Assembly: GCA_024742405.1 (NCBI GenBank)
Contig: JANSYP010000001.1
Location: forward strand, 1,302,001-1,366,000
DNA: 64,000 nucleotides
Origin: Paracoccaceae bacterium
GTDB lineage: Bacteria > Pseudomonadota > Alphaproteobacteria > Rhodobacterales > Rhodobacteraceae
Reading direction: 5' to 3'
A model generated the notes under the pieces. That model worked only from the letters and a program-made list of their open reading frames with translations, was not told the origin of the DNA and did not search any database. Below are positions 39,085-50,879 of the stretch, in pieces (position 1 is the stretch's first letter; the number at the start of each line of letters is the position of its first letter). The translations under genes were made by a program, and so were the position numbers.

Positions 39085-40353
39085 TCATTCGACCGGGCAG
39101 GCGCCCTCCGAGGGCGCGTCCGGGGCCCAGCAAGGCGCGCCGGTTTCTTCCATGATGGCGCTCAGCCGGCGTTTCTGGTCCTCGAGCACGCGCTCGATGG
39201 GCTGACGTGCCAGGATGATCCGCTCGAACGTATCGACATAGACCCGGTTGAAATCACCGCCCTTGTCGCCGAGGCCCGAAGGCAGAAGTCCGGGATTGGC
39301 GTCCGGCGCCCCGCTCATCGCGGCGATGGCGGCTCCGGAGGCCTGAACCGATGCTGGCAGGTCGTCGGGCAGCTCCACATCCACGACCGGGAAGAAGCTC
39401 GTGGCCTGAAGCGTCTTCAGCTGAGTTTCGGGTGCCAGCATGTAGCTCACCAGCGCCTTGGCCGCATCCATGTCGGGCGCGGTCGCCGGGACGGCCAGCC
39501 CGGCGAGAACCGGCATGAAGCCGCGACCGGTGGGTCCGGCCGGCGCCGGGAAGGCGACGAAATCATCGGGCCGTTCGTTGAAGGCCTGCGCCAGACGCGA
39601 TGTGTGATCGAACACGATCCAGGCGTCGCCCGACAGGAGCTGTTCCTGCATGAAGGAGAAGTTGGTCGAGGACGGGTTGGTATGTTCCCAAAGCTCGCCG
39701 AATTTCTCCCACGCGGTCACGGCTTCCGGAGAGGCGAATGTGCGGACCACGCCGTCCGTATAGGAGGGGTAGAGATAGCCCTGGAAAAACCGGTGCTTAA
39801 GGCCCTTGGGTCCTGCCGGGAAGCCGAATTTCGGCGATCCGGTGCCCTCGTGCACATTGGCGGCCCATTCGATCAGCTGGTCGTAGGTCAGCGCGTTGAT
39901 GTCGGCGCCGTCGGGCAGGTAGGGCAGGGCTTCCTTGTTGGCTGCCATGATGTAGGTGGCTTGCATCCACGGGATGTATTGCATGTTGTCCGTGCCGAGC
40001 CGCGCCAGCGTGTTGAAGGTCTCGCTGGAGGCGGACACGCCGAGGTCGTCGAGATCAACGAGGCTTTCTGGATCGATGGCCGAAAAGTTGCCGTGCAGCG
40101 CCCCGAGGACTTCGATGGATCCCGATCCGGCCTGAAGCTCTGCCTGAAGCCGGGTCAGCCATGGACCGTCTTCGTTCGGCTGGTAGTCGACGGTTTCGTC
40201 GAACCCCGACAACACGTCCTGGCGCATGGCCTGGGCTTCTTCCACCGGTCTGGCCTGCGTGGACCAGAACAGCACATCGGCCTGCACGGCAGCTGTCGAG
40301 ACGAGAAGTGCCAGGCCGGAAACAGCGCCAGCAAAATGGGTCATACGGGTCAT
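39085..40353 (-). CDS. extracellular sugar-binding protein (family 1)
   Basis: 422-aa periplasmic binding protein. The signal peptide MTRMTHFAGAVSGLALLVS is cleaved near residue 25 (VQA), giving a mature start DVLFWSTQARPVEEAQAM. The core shows IEVLGALHGNFSAIDPESLV, YIPWMQATYIMAANKEALPYL and SGDAWIVFDHTSRLAQAF, as in family 1 proteins. It captures a sugar or glycoside for the permease pair. First gene of the five-gene operon ending in the GH63-like hydrolase; start ATG at 40353 with a GGAGG ahead. A LacI-type operator lies about 150 bases upstream. Confidence 0.88.
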   Translation of the reverse strand: MTRMTHFAGAVSGLALLVSTAAVQADVLFWSTQARPVEEAQAMRQDVLSGFDETVDYQPNEDGPWLTRLQAELQAGSGSIEVLGALHGNFSAIDPESLVDLDDLGVSASSETFNTLARLGTDNMQYIPWMQATYIMAANKEALPYLPDGADINALTYDQLIEWAANVHEGTGSPKFGFPAGPKGLKHRFFQGYLYPSYTDGVVRTFASPEAVTAWEKFGELWEHTNPSSTNFSFMQEQLLSGDAWIVFDHTSRLAQAFNERPDDFVAFPAPAGPTGRGFMPVLAGLAVPATAPDMDAAKALVSYMLAPETQLKTLQATSFFPVVDVELPDDLPASVQASGAAIAAMSGAPDANPGLLPSGLGDKGGDFNRVYVDTFERIILARQPIERVLEDQKRRLSAIMEETGAPCWAPDAPSEGACPVE

Positions 40354-40501
40354 GGGGTCCTCCCTAGGGTTCCGAACAGCGCGCGGTCTGCATCGCGCCG
40401 GGTGCTCCGACCCCACGCCAGCCCCGTCTTTGGTGCGGGGCGCGGCGGTGAGCCGGCTGTCGACCCCTGTTATCGGGGGCGCCGGCGACTGATATGATGG
40501 T

Positions 40502-40517
40502 GATATAACGTTATACC
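40502..40517. promoter_or_regulatory. LacI-type operator, importer side
   Basis: GATATAACGTTATACC; its centre TATAACGTTATA is a perfect 12-base palindrome with the central CG typical of LacI-family sites. It lies 149 bases upstream of the binding-protein start. A near copy sits at 40630. Confidence 0.7.
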
Positions 40518-40629
40518 AAAGTCAATCTGATTTTTTCGGTAAACCACTTTTTCGGTTTCGACTTGGTAGGTCAGCGTGATTTCGGAACTGGTTTAGCCTT
40601 GAAATCTCCGGACTTCTCGATGATGGATT

Positions 40630-40645
40630 GATTTAACGTTTTACC
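40630..40645. promoter_or_regulatory. LacI-type operator, lacI side
   Basis: GATTTAACGTTTTACC, identical to the 40502 site at 14 of 16 positions, 16 bases before the lacI start codon. The position suggests autorepression; the 128-base offset between sites would also allow looping. Confidence 0.65.
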
Positions 40646-40661
40646 TTTTCGGGCGCGCATC

Positions 40662-41675
40662 ATGGCGGAACGACCAAAGCTGGACACTGTCGCGAAGGAA
40701 GCGGGCGTGTCCGTGGCGACCGCCAGCCAGGTGATGCGCGGCACCGGCCGGATCTCGGAAAAAACCCGCAAAAAGGTCCTGCGCGCGGCGCAGAAACTGC
40801 GCTATGTCCCGGATGGCCGCGCGGCCTCCATGCGGTCGGGCCAGTCGCGCGAGATCGGGTTTGCGATTCACCAGATCGCCAACCCGTTCAACGCCGAGGT
40901 CATCAGCGGTGTCAGCGACCAACTCGAAACCGAAGGGTACCTGGTCTCCGTTCTGGACGCCCGCGACGATCCTGAGCGGCAGGGCCACCAACTCGAAGCT
41001 TTCATCCGAAACTCCCGCGGCGGGTTGCTGTGGGTGCCGGCTCTGGACACGCCCAGGGACCGTCTGGAACTGCTCGCGGCCCATCGCCTGCCCACCGTTA
41101 CGTTCCTGCGGCGGCCCGAAGGGTCGGTGTTCGACCATGTCGGCATCCGCAATGCCGAGGCGACGGCGGCCGGCACGCGCCATCTGGCCGAACTGGGGCA
41201 CCGCCACATCGCCTATCTCGGCGGGTCGGGCATGATGGAGGTGCGGGCTGCGCGCATTGCCGGGTACACACAACAGATGGCCGAGCGCGGATTGGACGCA
41301 CCGGTTATCTGGGACTCCGGGGATAACAAGCTAGCTGGCATGAATTCTATGCTCGCGCTGCGCGCGGCGCACCCAAAGACGACGGCGGTCGTGTGCAACG
41401 GCGATATGGTTGCGCTCGGGGCGTGTCTGGCGCTGACGCGGGTGGGACTGCAGCCCGGGCGCGATCTGTCGATCATCGGGTTTGACGACATTCAGGATGC
41501 CGCGGTGGCGACGCCGCCGCTGACCACCATGGCGGTGCATCCCTACCAGCTTGGCCGCAGACTCGCCCGGACCATACTTGATCGTATCCGTGATCCGCAG
41601 ATGCCGATCACCGTATCCGAAGTCTCTGCTGACTTGGTTTTGCGCGAGACCACGGCGCCGCCGCGGGCCGTGTGA
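40662..41675 (+). CDS. LacI-family transcription regulator
   Basis: 337-aa LacI/GalR protein. The HTH opens the protein (LDTVAKEAGVSVATASQVM, followed by the hinge-helix stretch KKVLRAAQKLRYVPDGRAA). A periplasmic-binding-protein-like sensor domain follows, with IGFAIHQIANPFNAEV, HRHIAYLGGSG, VVCNGDMVALGACLAL and LSIIGFDDI. It should repress the divergent sugar-import and GH63-like operon and itself through the two matching operators between them, releasing DNA when a sugar ligand binds. The effector is not readable from sequence. Confidence 0.93.
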   Translation: MAERPKLDTVAKEAGVSVATASQVMRGTGRISEKTRKKVLRAAQKLRYVPDGRAASMRSGQSREIGFAIHQIANPFNAEVISGVSDQLETEGYLVSVLDARDDPERQGHQLEAFIRNSRGGLLWVPALDTPRDRLELLAAHRLPTVTFLRRPEGSVFDHVGIRNAEATAAGTRHLAELGHRHIAYLGGSGMMEVRAARIAGYTQQMAERGLDAPVIWDSGDNKLAGMNSMLALRAAHPKTTAVVCNGDMVALGACLALTRVGLQPGRDLSIIGFDDIQDAAVATPPLTTMAVHPYQLGRRLARTILDRIRDPQMPITVSEVSADLVLRETTAPPRAV

Positions 41676-42002
41676 CATTCCCGAGGGCGGCGCAAAGGTG
41701 TTGCTGCGGCGGCGCATTGGTCTTCGTTTGCCCAAAGGTGGGGGCTAAAGAGGCTTGCGGACCCACGCCCGAGCCCTCTCGGTCATCCTCGGCATCACGT
41801 CTGCGAGACCAGCTACCCCTATGACATGGAACGTTGCGCATCGTACAAACCGGCAAAATCGCGCGCGCACCAGGTGTGCCGGTTTGGGGAAAGCGTGCCT
41901 GACACAGCGCGGCGCGGCGCCGGAACTATCGCGCCCGGATATGGGAAGGTCGATGCGTGGAAGAGCCAAGCCGCCAATTTCACTAGAGAAATCAGAAGCA
42001 AA
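41676..42002. other. gene-free stretch between lacI and tRNA-Ser
   Basis: 327 bases with no recognisable gene. Open frames here on both strands run through the neighbouring tRNA and are not coding. No terminator hairpin with a T-run is evident after lacI. Confidence 0.6.
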
Positions 42003-42092
42003 TGGCGGAGAGACAGGGATTCGAACCCTGGGTGGGCGTGAACCCACAACGGTTTTCGAGACCGCCCCGTTCGACCACTCCGGCACCTCTCC
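42003..42092 (-). tRNA. tRNA-Ser (anticodon CGA)
   Basis: 90-base class II tRNA. The acceptor stem GGAGAGG pairs with TCTCTCC, the discriminator base is G and CCA is encoded. The anticodon loop CTCGAAA gives CGA (reads UCG). A variable arm of serine type and the T-loop GTTCGAATC are present. Confidence 0.96.
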
Positions 42093-42120
42093 GCGGGGGT
42101 CTTCGCGCGGGTCTAGTCAA

Positions 42121-42148
42121 CCATAACGAGCGGCGCAACCGCTTTCAA
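42121..42148 (-). promoter_or_regulatory. candidate promoter of tRNA-Ser
   Basis: On the minus strand, TTGAAA and TTATGG are separated by 16 bases, 29 bases before the tRNA 5' end. Weak match to sigma70 consensus. Confidence 0.3.
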
Positions 42149-42245
42149 AGGGCGCTGCGGCAAGAGCGCTTGCGCCCGGGCGGGCGATAGGGCTCAATTG
42201 ACCGGTGCAGAAAGAATACGGTGCAGAAGGAAAGAGGTTCTCTCC

Positions 42246-43076
42246 ATGCGGTCTGTTCTACGGTTTGCCTGTCTCTGGTTCGCTCTGGCCCTTGTTGCGG
42301 GTGCGGCGCAAGCTTCTCCGCGCAGCGATGCGGTGCTCGATGCGCTGAGGGTCGGGGAGCTTCTGGCGATCATGGAGACCGAGTCCGCCGCGTCCGGGGA
42401 AGAACTCAACGACAGTATGCTCGGCGGGTCCGGTGGAGCCTCTTGGTTGGAGACCGTGCGCCAGATCAACGACGCGCAGCGCATGGAACGCGAGCTGCGT
42501 GCGGCGTTTGCCGAAGCCATGCCCGACGAACATACCGAGGGCGCAACCGCGTTCCTGACCTCCGATCAGGGCGAGAAGATCATCGAGCTGGAATTGTCGG
42601 CGCGCGAGGCGCTGCTCGACCCGGCCATCGACGACATGAACCAGGCGGCGATGCGCGAACTGCGTGAGAGCGGCGATCCGCGCTTTGCCATGATCACCCG
42701 CTTTGTCGAGGTCAACAACCTCGTGGACGCCAATGTCGCCGGGGCACTGACCGGCAATGTCGCCTTCCTGCGCGGGCTGAGGATCGGAGGCTTTCCCGGG
42801 TACGAGCGCGCCAGCGACTCCGATCTGATCGCCGAGGTCTGGGCCCGTGAGCCGGAACTGCGAAGCGAAACCGAAGACTGGGTTTACGCCTATCTGACTC
42901 TGGCCTACGGGCCGCTCGAGGACAGCGATCTGGAAACCTATATCGCCTTCTCCGAGACCGAAACCGGCCAGGCTCTGAACGGTGCGCTCTTTACCGCCTT
43001 CGACGAGGTCTTCACCGACGCGTCGCAGTCGCTTGGAGAGGCTGTCGCGCGCTATCTCACGGCCGAGGAAATCTGA
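42246..43076 (+). CDS. exported DUF2059-like protein
   Basis: 276-aa exported protein with a signal peptide (MRSVLRFACLWFALALVAG, cleavage after AQA near residue 23). The mature part is helical and acidic. The C-terminal stretch DLETYIAFSETETGQALNG resembles the DUF2059 motif, in which an aromatic-rich helix is followed by a small-residue turn. A related motif occurs earlier (GATAFLTSDQGEKIIELE). Function is unknown. Start is the ATG at 42246 preceded by AAAGAGG; earlier residues of the frame are not a signal. It stands upstream of the rplU promoter. Confidence 0.65.
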   Translation: MRSVLRFACLWFALALVAGAAQASPRSDAVLDALRVGELLAIMETESAASGEELNDSMLGGSGGASWLETVRQINDAQRMERELRAAFAEAMPDEHTEGATAFLTSDQGEKIIELELSAREALLDPAIDDMNQAAMRELRESGDPRFAMITRFVEVNNLVDANVAGALTGNVAFLRGLRIGGFPGYERASDSDLIAEVWAREPELRSETEDWVYAYLTLAYGPLEDSDLETYIAFSETETGQALNGALFTAFDEVFTDASQSLGEAVARYLTAEEI

Positions 43077-43097
43077 CGCGCACCGGGCCTGTGCCCC

Positions 43098-43126
43098 TTG
43101 ACTTTGCGGCCTGTCTCGGGGATACG
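43098..43126 (+). promoter_or_regulatory. promoter of rplU-rpmA
   Basis: TTGACT at 43098-43103 and GATACG at 43121-43126 with the ideal 17-base spacing, 114 bases before rplU. Good match to a housekeeping promoter. Confidence 0.55.
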
Positions 43127-43239
43127 CGCGTTTCCCAAAACAGCCCGATATGGGCGAATGCGCTGTTCGAGGCGCGCCGATGGCGCGAGACGGGCCCCGG
43201 GAGGGCCGGCCGAAGGACGCGAGAGACAAGGACAAGACC

Positions 43240-43638
43240 ATGTTTGCGGTGATCAAGACCGGCGGCAAACAGTACCGCGTCGAAAGCGGCACAATGCTGG
43301 AAATCGAACGTCTCGCGGCCGCGGCCGGGGATATGGTGCAATTTAACGAAGTGCTGATGCTGGGCGGTGACGACCCCGTTCTGGGCGCGCCCTTCGTCGA
43401 TGGCGCGGCCGTGCAGGCCGAGATCGTCGAACAGAAGCGCGGCGAGAAGCTGATCCATTTCGTCAAGCGGCGGCGCAAGCACTCGTCCAAGCGGACGAAA
43501 GGGCACCGTCAGAACCTGACAGTGGTGCGCGTGACCGACATTCTGGCCAGCGGTGCGGCCGACAGCGGCGTGGCACCGGCCACCGGATCGGGCGCCGCGT
43601 CCCAGAGCGCCCCCGCAGCCTCCGAGGAGCAAGAGTAA
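43240..43638 (+). CDS. rplU: 50S ribosomal protein L21
   Basis: 132-aa L21, binding 23S rRNA in the large subunit. The family start [17 protein letters not shown] and the end block [26 protein letters not shown] are conserved. About 25 extra Ala/Ser/Gly residues form a flexible tail ([19 protein letters not shown]), as in related alphaproteobacteria. The ATG at 43240 is chosen over in-frame upstream codons because the family begins there. The stop shares one base with the rpmA start. Confidence 0.97.
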   Translation: MFAVIKTGGKQYRVESGTMLEIERLAAAAGDMVQFNEVLMLGGDDPVLGAPFVDGAAVQAEIVEQKRGEKLIHFVKRRRKHSSKRTKGHRQNLTVVRVTDILASGAADSGVAPATGSGAASQSAPAASEEQE

Positions 43639-43907
43639 TGGCACATAAAAAAGCAGGCGGTTCATCCCGCAACGGCCGCGACTCCGCAGGCCGCCGCCTT
43701 GGCATCAAGAAATATGGCGGCGAAGCCGTGATCCCCGGCAACATCATCGTGCGCCAGCGCGGCACCAAATGGTGGCCGGGCGAAGGCGTCGGCATGGGCC
43801 GCGATCACACGATCTTTGCGGTGCGCGAAGGCAACGTGACGTTCCATACCGGCTTTCGGGGCCGCACCTTCATCACGGTGACCCCAGCAGCAGAGGCCGC
43901 TGAGTAA
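43638..43907 (+). CDS. rpmA: 50S ribosomal protein L27
   Basis: 89-aa L27, whose N-terminus reaches the peptidyl transferase centre. Conserved blocks: [34 protein letters not shown] and [18 protein letters not shown], then GRDHTIFAV. Full length, with no N-terminal cleavable extension. It is translated directly after rplU (TAATG overlap) and followed by a strong terminator. Confidence 0.98.
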   Translation: MAHKKAGGSSRNGRDSAGRRLGIKKYGGEAVIPGNIIVRQRGTKWWPGEGVGMGRDHTIFAVREGNVTFHTGFRGRTFITVTPAAEAAE

Positions 43908-43936
43908 GCGCCCGGGACCAGATCCAGGTTTACGGG

Positions 43937-43975
43937 CGGGGGCCGGCGGAGACGCCGGTCCCCGTCTTCGTTTTT
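43937..43975 (+). terminator. rho-independent terminator after rpmA
   Basis: An 11-base-pair GC stem (CGGGGGCCGGC with GCCGGTCCCCG, one G-T pair) and a six-base loop, followed by TCTTCGTTTTT. It separates the ribosomal pair from the next run of genes, though read-through into it is possible. Confidence 0.75.
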
Positions 43976-43987
43976 GCGGAGGACGCA

Positions 43988-44596
43988 ATGGGCGTCGCTG
44001 TCGGCAGCTTTCTGATCTTTGCCGCGAGCCAGGTGGGAACACCGGGTCCGGCGAACATGATCCTTCTGAGCACCGGCGCTCGCTACGGGCTGATGCCGGC
44101 GCTGCCCTTCGTCGGCGGTGTCGTGCTGGGCAAGCAGCTGATCATCTGGCCACTCGGTTTCGGGCTGCTACAGGTGGCCGAGACCGCTCCGATGCTGTTC
44201 GCGGTCCTGAAATGGGTCTGCGTGGCGTACGTGCTGTGGCTCGCCTGGCGGGTGGCCAATCTGCGCCTGAGCGATGGTGCCGACGCGCAGGCTCGTGCGC
44301 CGGGGTTTGTCGCGGGTCTGGCGGTGCATCCGCTGAACCCGAAGGCCTGGGCGATGGTCATCGCGGGTTTTACCAGCTTCACGACGCCCGGCACGCCGGT
44401 TTTTCAGGCCACGGTCACGATCGCGCTGACCCTGCTGGCCTGTCAGGTCGTGCTGCACCCTTTGTGGACCGCTGCAGGAGAACGCCTGGCCGCCACCTTT
44501 GCAGGTCGGCCTGGGGAGAGATATCTAATGTGGGGGCTGGCCGGTCTGACCGTGCTCAGCCTCGCGGTAGCGCTTTTCTGGGGAGGGGGAGCATGA
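43988..44596 (+). CDS. LysE-family amino acid exporter
   Basis: 202-aa inner-membrane protein of the LysE/RhtB family with five to six helices. The signature SQVGTPGPANMILLSTGARYG near the start, and HPLNPKAWAMVIAGF in the middle, are typical. It probably exports an amino acid or derivative. First gene of a tight co-directional run through proA; the next gene overlaps it by four bases. Confidence 0.87.
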   Translation: MGVAVGSFLIFAASQVGTPGPANMILLSTGARYGLMPALPFVGGVVLGKQLIIWPLGFGLLQVAETAPMLFAVLKWVCVAYVLWLAWRVANLRLSDGADAQARAPGFVAGLAVHPLNPKAWAMVIAGFTSFTTPGTPVFQATVTIALTLLACQVVLHPLWTAAGERLAATFAGRPGERYLMWGLAGLTVLSLAVALFWGGGA

Positions 44597-45132
44597 AGAT
44601 CGAAACCATCCCGTCACAAGAGACCATCGTTGCAGACCGTATGGTGCTGCGGCCGCTGCGGCGCTCCGACGAGGGGCTTTTGACGCTCTATGCCGGCGAC
44701 GAACGTGTGGCGCGCAACACGCGGTCCATCCCGCATCCCTTGCCTCCCGGGGCGTCGTCCGCCTTTGTCGAAACGGCGCTCTCGTCGGACCGGACCGAGG
44801 ATGTCTGGGCGATGGACGGCTCTGCCGCGGGCCTGGGCGAGGTGCTCGGCGTGATCGGGCTGGAGCGGATGAGCGAGGATCGCTCCGAGGTCGGCTATTG
44901 GGTGGCTCCGGCCTTCTGGAATACGGGATTTGCCACTGAGGCTTTGACCGCACTGCTCGATGCGAACCCGCAGAAGGTCAAGACGGTCTTCGCGGAGGTG
45001 TTCCAGACCAACACGGTGTCGGCCCATGTGCTCACCAACGTGGGCTTCGCCTATATCGGCGATGCCGAGGCCTTTTCCGTGGCCCAGGGCCGCATGGTCC
45101 AGACCTGGACCTACCTCAAAAAGCTGGGCTGA
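44593..45132 (+). CDS. GNAT N-acetyltransferase
   Basis: 179-aa GNAT-fold acetyltransferase of the RimJ/RimL-like type. It begins with VADRMVLRPLRRSDEGLL; the acetyl-CoA-binding region is EVGYWVAPAFWNTGFATEAL and is followed by VFQTNTVSAHVLTNVGFAYIG. The acceptor is unknown. The ATG overlaps the LysE gene by four bases, and a second acetyltransferase gene follows after four bases. Confidence 0.87.
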   Translation: MKIETIPSQETIVADRMVLRPLRRSDEGLLTLYAGDERVARNTRSIPHPLPPGASSAFVETALSSDRTEDVWAMDGSAAGLGEVLGVIGLERMSEDRSEVGYWVAPAFWNTGFATEALTALLDANPQKVKTVFAEVFQTNTVSAHVLTNVGFAYIGDAEAFSVAQGRMVQTWTYLKKLG

Positions 45133-45136
45133 GGCG

Positions 45137-47785
<2,649 letters not shown>

Positions 47786-47789
<4 letters not shown>

Positions 47790-49051
47790 AAGATCTCGAC
47801 GACCTCCCCGGCCTTATGGCGGAACTCGGCGCCCGTGCCCGTCGCGCGGCCACCGAGCTTGGATTTGCACCGCCCGAACAAAAGGCGCAGGCGCTTTTGG
47901 CCGCTGCGGATGCGGTGGCCGAGCGGCAGGGGGAGATCCTTGGGGCCAACACCAAGGATCTCGACTACGGCGCGGACAAGGGTCTTTCGGACGCAATGAT
48001 GGACAGGCTGCGGCTCGACGCATCCCGCATCGAGGGAATTGTCGCAGGCCTGCGCGCCATCGCGGCGCAGGAGGATCCCGTGGGCGCGACCATCGCCGAC
48101 TGGGACATGCCGAGCGGGCTGAACATCCGACGCGTGCGCACGCCGCTCGGCGTGATTGGCGTGATCTACGAAAGCCGTCCCAACGTGACCGCTGATGCCG
48201 GGGCGCTGTGCCTGAAATCGGGCAATGCCGTGATCTTGCGTGGCGGGTCGGAGAGCTTTCACAGCGCCACGGCGCTCCATGACTGCCTCGTTGCCGGGCT
48301 CCGCACCGCCGGGTTGCCCGCCGAGGCGATCCAACTGGTGCCGACCCGCTCGCGCGATGCAGTGAGCGAGCTTTTGCGGATGACCGAGTTCGTCGACGTG
48401 ATCGTCCCGCGGGGCGGCAAGGGGCTGGTCGGCCTCGTCCAACGCGAGGCTCGGGTGCCGGTGTTCGCGCATCTCGAAGGCATCTGCCACATCTACGTGG
48501 ATGCCGACGCCGATCCGGACAAAGCCCGCCGCGTGATCCTGAACGCCAAAACCCGGCGCACCGGGATCTGCGGTGCCGCCGAATGCCTGCTGGTGGACCG
48601 CGCGTTCTATGAGAAACACGGTGCGCCCTTTATCCGCGACCTGCTGGACGCCGGTGTGGAGGTGCGCGCGGCCGGAGAGTTGCTTGCCACCGAAGGCACG
48701 GTGCCCGCTTCGGAAGAGGATTTCGGCCGCGAATTCCTCGACAGCATCATCGCGGCCCGCACGGTCGAGGGGGTCGATGAGGCGATCGCCCACATCCGCA
48801 CCTACGGGTCGGACCACACCGATTGCATCCTGACCGAGAATGACGCGACAGCGGAGCGGTTCTTTACCCGGCTCGACAGCGCCATCCTGATGCGCAATGC
48901 GTCCACCCAGTTCGCCGATGGCGGAGAGTTCGGCATGGGCGCAGAGATCGGTATCGCCACGGGCAAGCTCCACGCGCGCGGCCCGGTCGGAGCGGAGCAG
49001 CTGACCAGCTTCAAATACCTCGTCACCGGCGACGGTACAGTGCGCAATTGA
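47786..49051 (+). CDS. proA: glutamate-5-semialdehyde dehydrogenase
   Basis: 421-aa ProA, which reduces glutamyl 5-phosphate to the semialdehyde with NADPH. Landmarks: [46 protein letters not shown], the catalytic Cys in [15 protein letters not shown], and [24 protein letters not shown]. Full length. End of the LysE-GNAT-GNAT-obgE-proBA run; no obvious terminator hairpin in the 124 bases before the convergent chpT. Confidence 0.97.
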
Positions 49052-49175
49052 CGGAAACTCTGCGGGCCTTGGGACTGCGGCAGAGGCTCAAACACAGCGA
49101 AACCACGTCGTGAACATGCCGGTGCGCTGCGCCCCGCGGCTGCACGCGCCGACGGGCTCGACAGGTGCGCCGCTC

Positions 49176-49778
49176 TCAGTAGCTGATTTCGATCCGTGTG
49201 CTGTCCATTTGGACGCAAGGCCTGGGGTCGTGCGTCTTCATCAGATCCGCGGCGAGCAGGAACTGAACCTGGGCCGGGGTGATCTCAGGGGTCGCGACCG
49301 AGGGCGCTGACAGAACCTGCCACAGGTCCGGATCGATCTTGAGCTTATCCGCAGTACCCGTCACCGACCAGTGCGCGCCGTCCAGCGCAACGCGCATATT
49401 GCCGCCATAGGGCATGGCGGTCTCGAGACACATCATCAGGAGAAAGGCCAGCTTGGCCTCGTTGCGGGTGATATCGCCGGGAACCTCCCATGCCATGCCG
49501 AGCTTTGAGGTTTTGGCGAGGTCTTCGAGCACGGTGGCGATCTCGGTGCGCCCGATGCGGTTCACATCGCTGCCGGCCCCGAACGCGATGCGGAAGTACC
49601 GAATGCGCGCGTTGGCGTGATCGACACTGTCGGAAATCAGTGACATCTCCGCCCCGTCGCTCATCCCGGTCATGCTGAGCAGTTCGACACCATTGCCGAT
49701 CGCGCCCAGCGGGCTGATAAGGTCATGGCAGATGCGCGAGCCAAGAAGCGCTGCGATATCGTAGGGCGTGCCGCTCAT
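49176..49778 (-). CDS. chpT: histidine phosphotransferase ChpT
   Basis: 200-aa ChpT, the dimeric phosphotransferase that passes phosphate from CckA to CtrA and CpdR in the alphaproteobacterial cell-cycle and motility phosphorelay. The DHp-like helix carries the phospho-accepting His18 in SRICHDLISPLGAIGNGVELL. A degenerate ATPase-like C-terminal domain contains NEAKLAFLLMMCLETAMPYGG. The ATG at 49778 is preferred to one seven codons earlier because the family begins there. In this order it is usually an orphan gene, unlinked to ctrA. Confidence 0.9.
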   Translation of the reverse strand: MSGTPYDIAALLGSRICHDLISPLGAIGNGVELLSMTGMSDGAEMSLISDSVDHANARIRYFRIAFGAGSDVNRIGRTEIATVLEDLAKTSKLGMAWEVPGDITRNEAKLAFLLMMCLETAMPYGGNMRVALDGAHWSVTGTADKLKIDPDLWQVLSAPSVATPEITPAQVQFLLAADLMKTHDPRPCVQMDSTRIEISY

Positions 49779-49810
49779 GGTTGCGCCCCCGCCCACCAAG
49801 GAGCACGCCC

Positions 49811-49984
49811 ATGAACAGCCTGTTGGAGCCGGGAATGCTTGTGCGTCATCCCGACCGCCCGGATTGGGGGCTCGGGCAGGTGCAGTCCAACATCGGTGGA
49901 CGGATCACTGTGAATTTCGAGCATGCCGGGAAGGTCTCCATCGACGGGTCGCGCATAGAATTGCGTTTGGAGTTTCCATCCTAA
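49811..49984 (+). CDS. DUF3553 small protein
   Basis: 57-aa protein matching DUF3553: LEPGMLVRHPDRPDWGLGQ, then VQSNIGGRITVNFEHAGK and a final strand. The fold is predicted to be a small beta-barrel resembling the CarD/UvrD C-terminal Tudor-like domain, which suggests nucleic-acid or polymerase contact. Function is unknown. It is divergent from chpT; ATG at 49811 fits the family length. Confidence 0.8.
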   Translation: MNSLLEPGMLVRHPDRPDWGLGQVQSNIGGRITVNFEHAGKVSIDGSRIELRLEFPS

Positions 49985-50090
49985 TAAGGTTGCTGCAAGG
50001 TTAAATTGCGTCCCATCAGCCGTTTGGTTGCCTCTGGCTGCCCCGGCCTCTAGAAGATCGCCACCCAAAATCGAGCCGGAGCACCCCGAA

Positions 50091-50879
50091 ATGAGCCCAT
50101 CCGAGCCCCGTTTCGAGGTCCGTGTGGCTGAGAGCGCGACGGATCTGCGGGCGGCGCAGCGGCTGCGCTACGACGTCTTCGTGACCGAACTGGGGGGGGA
50201 CGGGCCGCTGGTGGACCACGCGCAGCGGCTTGAGCGGGACCGGTTCGACCCCTATTGCGAGCATTTGCTGCTGATAGACACGGCGCGCGCTGCGGATCCG
50301 GACGGTCAGGTCGTGGGCGTTTACAGGGTGATGACCGAAGAGGGTGCGGCCAGGGCCGGGCAGTTTTACTGCGCCGATGAGTATGATCTCGCGCCGCTTC
50401 TGTCGTCGGGCCGAAAGGTGCTGGAGCTTGGCCGTTCCTGCCTGCACCGCGATTACCGCGGCGGGGCTGCGATCTATCACCTCTGGAACGGTCTGGCGCG
50501 AGTCACGCTGGAGCGGCGGATTGAGGTCCTGTTCGGTGTCGCGAGCTTTCACGGTACCGACGTGAGGGCGCTGGCCGAGCCGCTGGCCAACCTGCACCAC
50601 CGGTACCTCGCGCCACCCGACCTGCGCGTGCGGACCCGGACGGCCCATTACCAGAGCCTCGATCTGATGCCGGCGGAAGAAATCGACCGCGCGCGCGCCA
50701 TGCGCGAGACCCCTGCGCTGATCAAGGGGTATCTGCGGCTTGGCGGTTTCGTCGGCGATGGCGCGTTCGTCGACCATGCTTTTAACACCGTGGATATCTG
50801 CCTGGTGCTGGACACGGCCCGGATGAACCCGCGCCAGCGTGCGATCTATACCGGCGAGCTGCGAGAGACGGCCGGGTGA
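50091..50879 (+). CDS. olsB: L-ornithine N-alpha-acyltransferase
   Basis: 262-aa GNAT-related OlsB, which transfers a 3-hydroxyacyl chain from ACP to ornithine to give lyso-ornithine lipid. Landmarks: AAQRLRYDVFVTELGGD, RLERDRFDPYCEHLLLID, VLELGRSCLHRDYRGG, and LIKGYLRLGGFVGDGAFVD near the end. Start ATG at 50091; upstream residues of a longer frame are not conserved. It overlaps olsA by four bases, so both steps of ornithine lipid synthesis are coupled here. Confidence 0.9.
   Translation: MSPSEPRFEVRVAESATDLRAAQRLRYDVFVTELGGDGPLVDHAQRLERDRFDPYCEHLLLIDTARAADPDGQVVGVYRVMTEEGAARAGQFYCADEYDLAPLLSSGRKVLELGRSCLHRDYRGGAAIYHLWNGLARVTLERRIEVLFGVASFHGTDVRALAEPLANLHHRYLAPPDLRVRTRTAHYQSLDLMPAEEIDRARAMRETPALIKGYLRLGGFVGDGAFVDHAFNTVDICLVLDTARMNPRQRAIYTGELRETAG

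Noticed and set aside
38557-40497. 646-codon plus-strand frame opposite the sugar importer genes
   Set aside because: Runs across two genes and an intergenic gap in antisense, with no recognisable domain.
41745-42190. Short open frames through the tRNA-Ser gene
   Set aside because: Their shared portion is the tRNA sequence read as protein; the tRNA fold and anticodon are clear.
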